Below are positions 5,843 through 6,586 of a stretch of 6,586 nucleotides of DNA, one piece after another. Source of the DNA: Pirellulaceae bacterium (GTDB lineage: Bacteria > Planctomycetota > Planctomycetia > Pirellulales > Pirellulaceae); the NCBI GenBank assembly GCA_020846515.1, contig JADLDX010000799.1, forward strand, positions 1 to 6,586, in the 5' to 3' direction. Every line of letters begins with the position of its first letter. The stretch's first letter is position 1. The notes beneath the pieces were generated by a model. That model saw nothing but the letters and a program-made list of their open reading frames with translations. It ran no database searches and was not told the DNA's origin. Both the position numbers and the translations under genes were made by a program.

Positions 5843-6586
5843 TCAAACTGGATCATTGGCGCCGGGTAACCAATCTATACCTGGCAGCACATTGCCACTT
5901 TCCTTCTTCGTGCGTCGTCGCGTCGGGCTGTCTCCCAGCTTGCGTCCTCCAACGGTCGTGGGGGCTGAGACTTTGGGTTCCTCGGCACCTTCCAACCGAT
6001 CACCGGGTTGAACGGCTTCTAAGCGAGCCTGACCCAGTCGGTGGTAATCGGTGGATAGTTCAAAGGACAAGAACCGTCGTTGGAGCTTTTTGGCGACGAC
6101 GACCGTGGTGGAACTGCCCGAAAACGGATCCAGGACAATGTCGCCAGGATTAGAGGATGCTCGAATAATCCGTCCCAGCAATTGTTCGGGCATTTGGCAA
6201 CCGTGAAAGCCGGCGCGCTCTTTAAACGTACCCGCGACTCTCGGGAAATACCAAGTATCTTCTTCGTTGGTAAATCCTGCTGGGCAATCCTGAGGACGCA
6301 AAATCCAAGTGTCGTCCGGGGTGCGTCCAGTGGGATTGGCACGTTTGTCACCGTATACCAATTGGCGAGCCGACGGGACAGCCACGTCGTCGAAGTTAAA
6401 GGTGAATTTCGCTGGGTCTTTGACGAAGTAGAACAGATGCGCGTGCGAGCGCGTGAATTTGTTTTTGCAATGCACGCCGAAGGTATAGTACCAGACCACC
6501 CAGTTTCGGCAGTGACAGCCCAGCTTTTGAGAGGCGATCTTGAGTTCAGCAGCGTACTCGTCGCCAATGGCCAACCAAAATGTGCC
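5843..6586 (-). CDS. Site-specific DNA methyltransferase (N4/N6 amino type), C-terminal part, cut by window edge
   Basis: The frame is open to the right edge, so 247 C-terminal residues are visible (from [11 protein letters not shown]) and the N-terminus lies outside. Residues about 1-60 ([33 protein letters not shown]) are typical of the post-motif-IV region of N-4/N-6 DNA methylases (COG0863 type). [12 protein letters not shown] (120-131) is the motif X-like helix, and [11 protein letters not shown] (151-161) is motif I, the SAM-binding loop. It is followed by FLSFEL (172-177), whose Glu should contact SAM. The DPPY catalytic motif must precede this in the off-window part, which implies the beta-class order. 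Motif I has S where the usual G is found (DPFxGSGTT). After about residue 190 there is a polar, Arg/Lys-rich tail without a known domain. The target is DNA adenine-N6 or cytosine-N4; the recognition sequence is unknown. No restriction enzyme lies on the visible side. Confidence 0.88.
   Translation of the reverse strand, partial: GTFWLAIGDEYAAELKIASQKLGCHCRNWVVWYYTFGVHCKNKFTRSHAHLFYFVKDPAKFTFNFDDVAVPSARQLVYGDKRANPTGRTPDDTWILRPQDCPAGFTNEEDTWYFPRVAGTFKERAGFHGCQMPEQLLGRIIRASSNPGDIVLDPFSGSSTTVVVAKKLQRRFLSFELSTDYHRLGQARLEAVQPGDRLEGAEEPKVSAPTTVGGRKLGDSPTRRRTKKESGNVLPGIDWLPGANDPV

Overview
The window looks like chromosomal DNA from a planctomycete, most likely a relative of Rhodopirellula, Blastopirellula or Pirellula. 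This is inferred from the moderately high GC content, the style of the proteins (a PSP1 protein with a cysteine-rich tail, an FHA-GAF-PP2C phosphatase, a Ser-rich single-pass membrane protein of unknown function) and the loose, often weak ribosome binding sites. No database search was possible. There is no sign of a phage, insertion sequence, CRISPR array, tRNA or rRNA.

Layout. Positions 1-1408 (minus strand) hold biotin synthase bioB. Its stop codon lies 2 bases before the start of a fumarylacetoacetate-hydrolase (FAH) family gene that runs off the left edge. A roughly 400-base divergent intergenic region (1409-1813) follows, with candidate promoter elements and short repeats but no convincing gene. 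Positions 1814-2476 (plus strand) encode a PSP1-domain protein related to YaaT/RicT with six cysteines in its C-terminal tail. Just after its stop, between two convergent genes, sit two tandem copies of a 25-base palindromic repeat (2479-2532). The rest is on the minus strand. In transcription order it holds the C-terminal part of a DNA methyltransferase (6586-5843), a strong intrinsic hairpin terminator (5739-5703), greA (5659-5174), a tightly coupled membrane protein of unknown function (5164-4373), and an FHA-GAF-SpoIIE/PP2C phosphatase (4249-2576).

How the genes relate. greA and the membrane protein are almost certainly cotranscribed: there are 9 bases between them, and the downstream Shine-Dalgarno overlaps the greA stop codon. 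The phosphatase follows 123 bases later on the same strand and may share the transcript or use its own promoter. The FHA domain reads phosphothreonine, the GAF domain may sense a small molecule, and the phosphatase domain is the output, so it is a signalling protein. No RsbV/RsbW partner is visible. bioB and the FAH-family gene form a second likely operon.

The most interesting points are a possible greA leader attenuator (an intrinsic terminator about 45 bases upstream of the greA start, with a TTGACA-containing promoter-like region before it), the tandem palindromic repeats, and the cysteine-rich tail of the PSP1 protein. Nothing here amounts to a clear new defence or mobile system. It is mostly core genome with a few regulatory curiosities.
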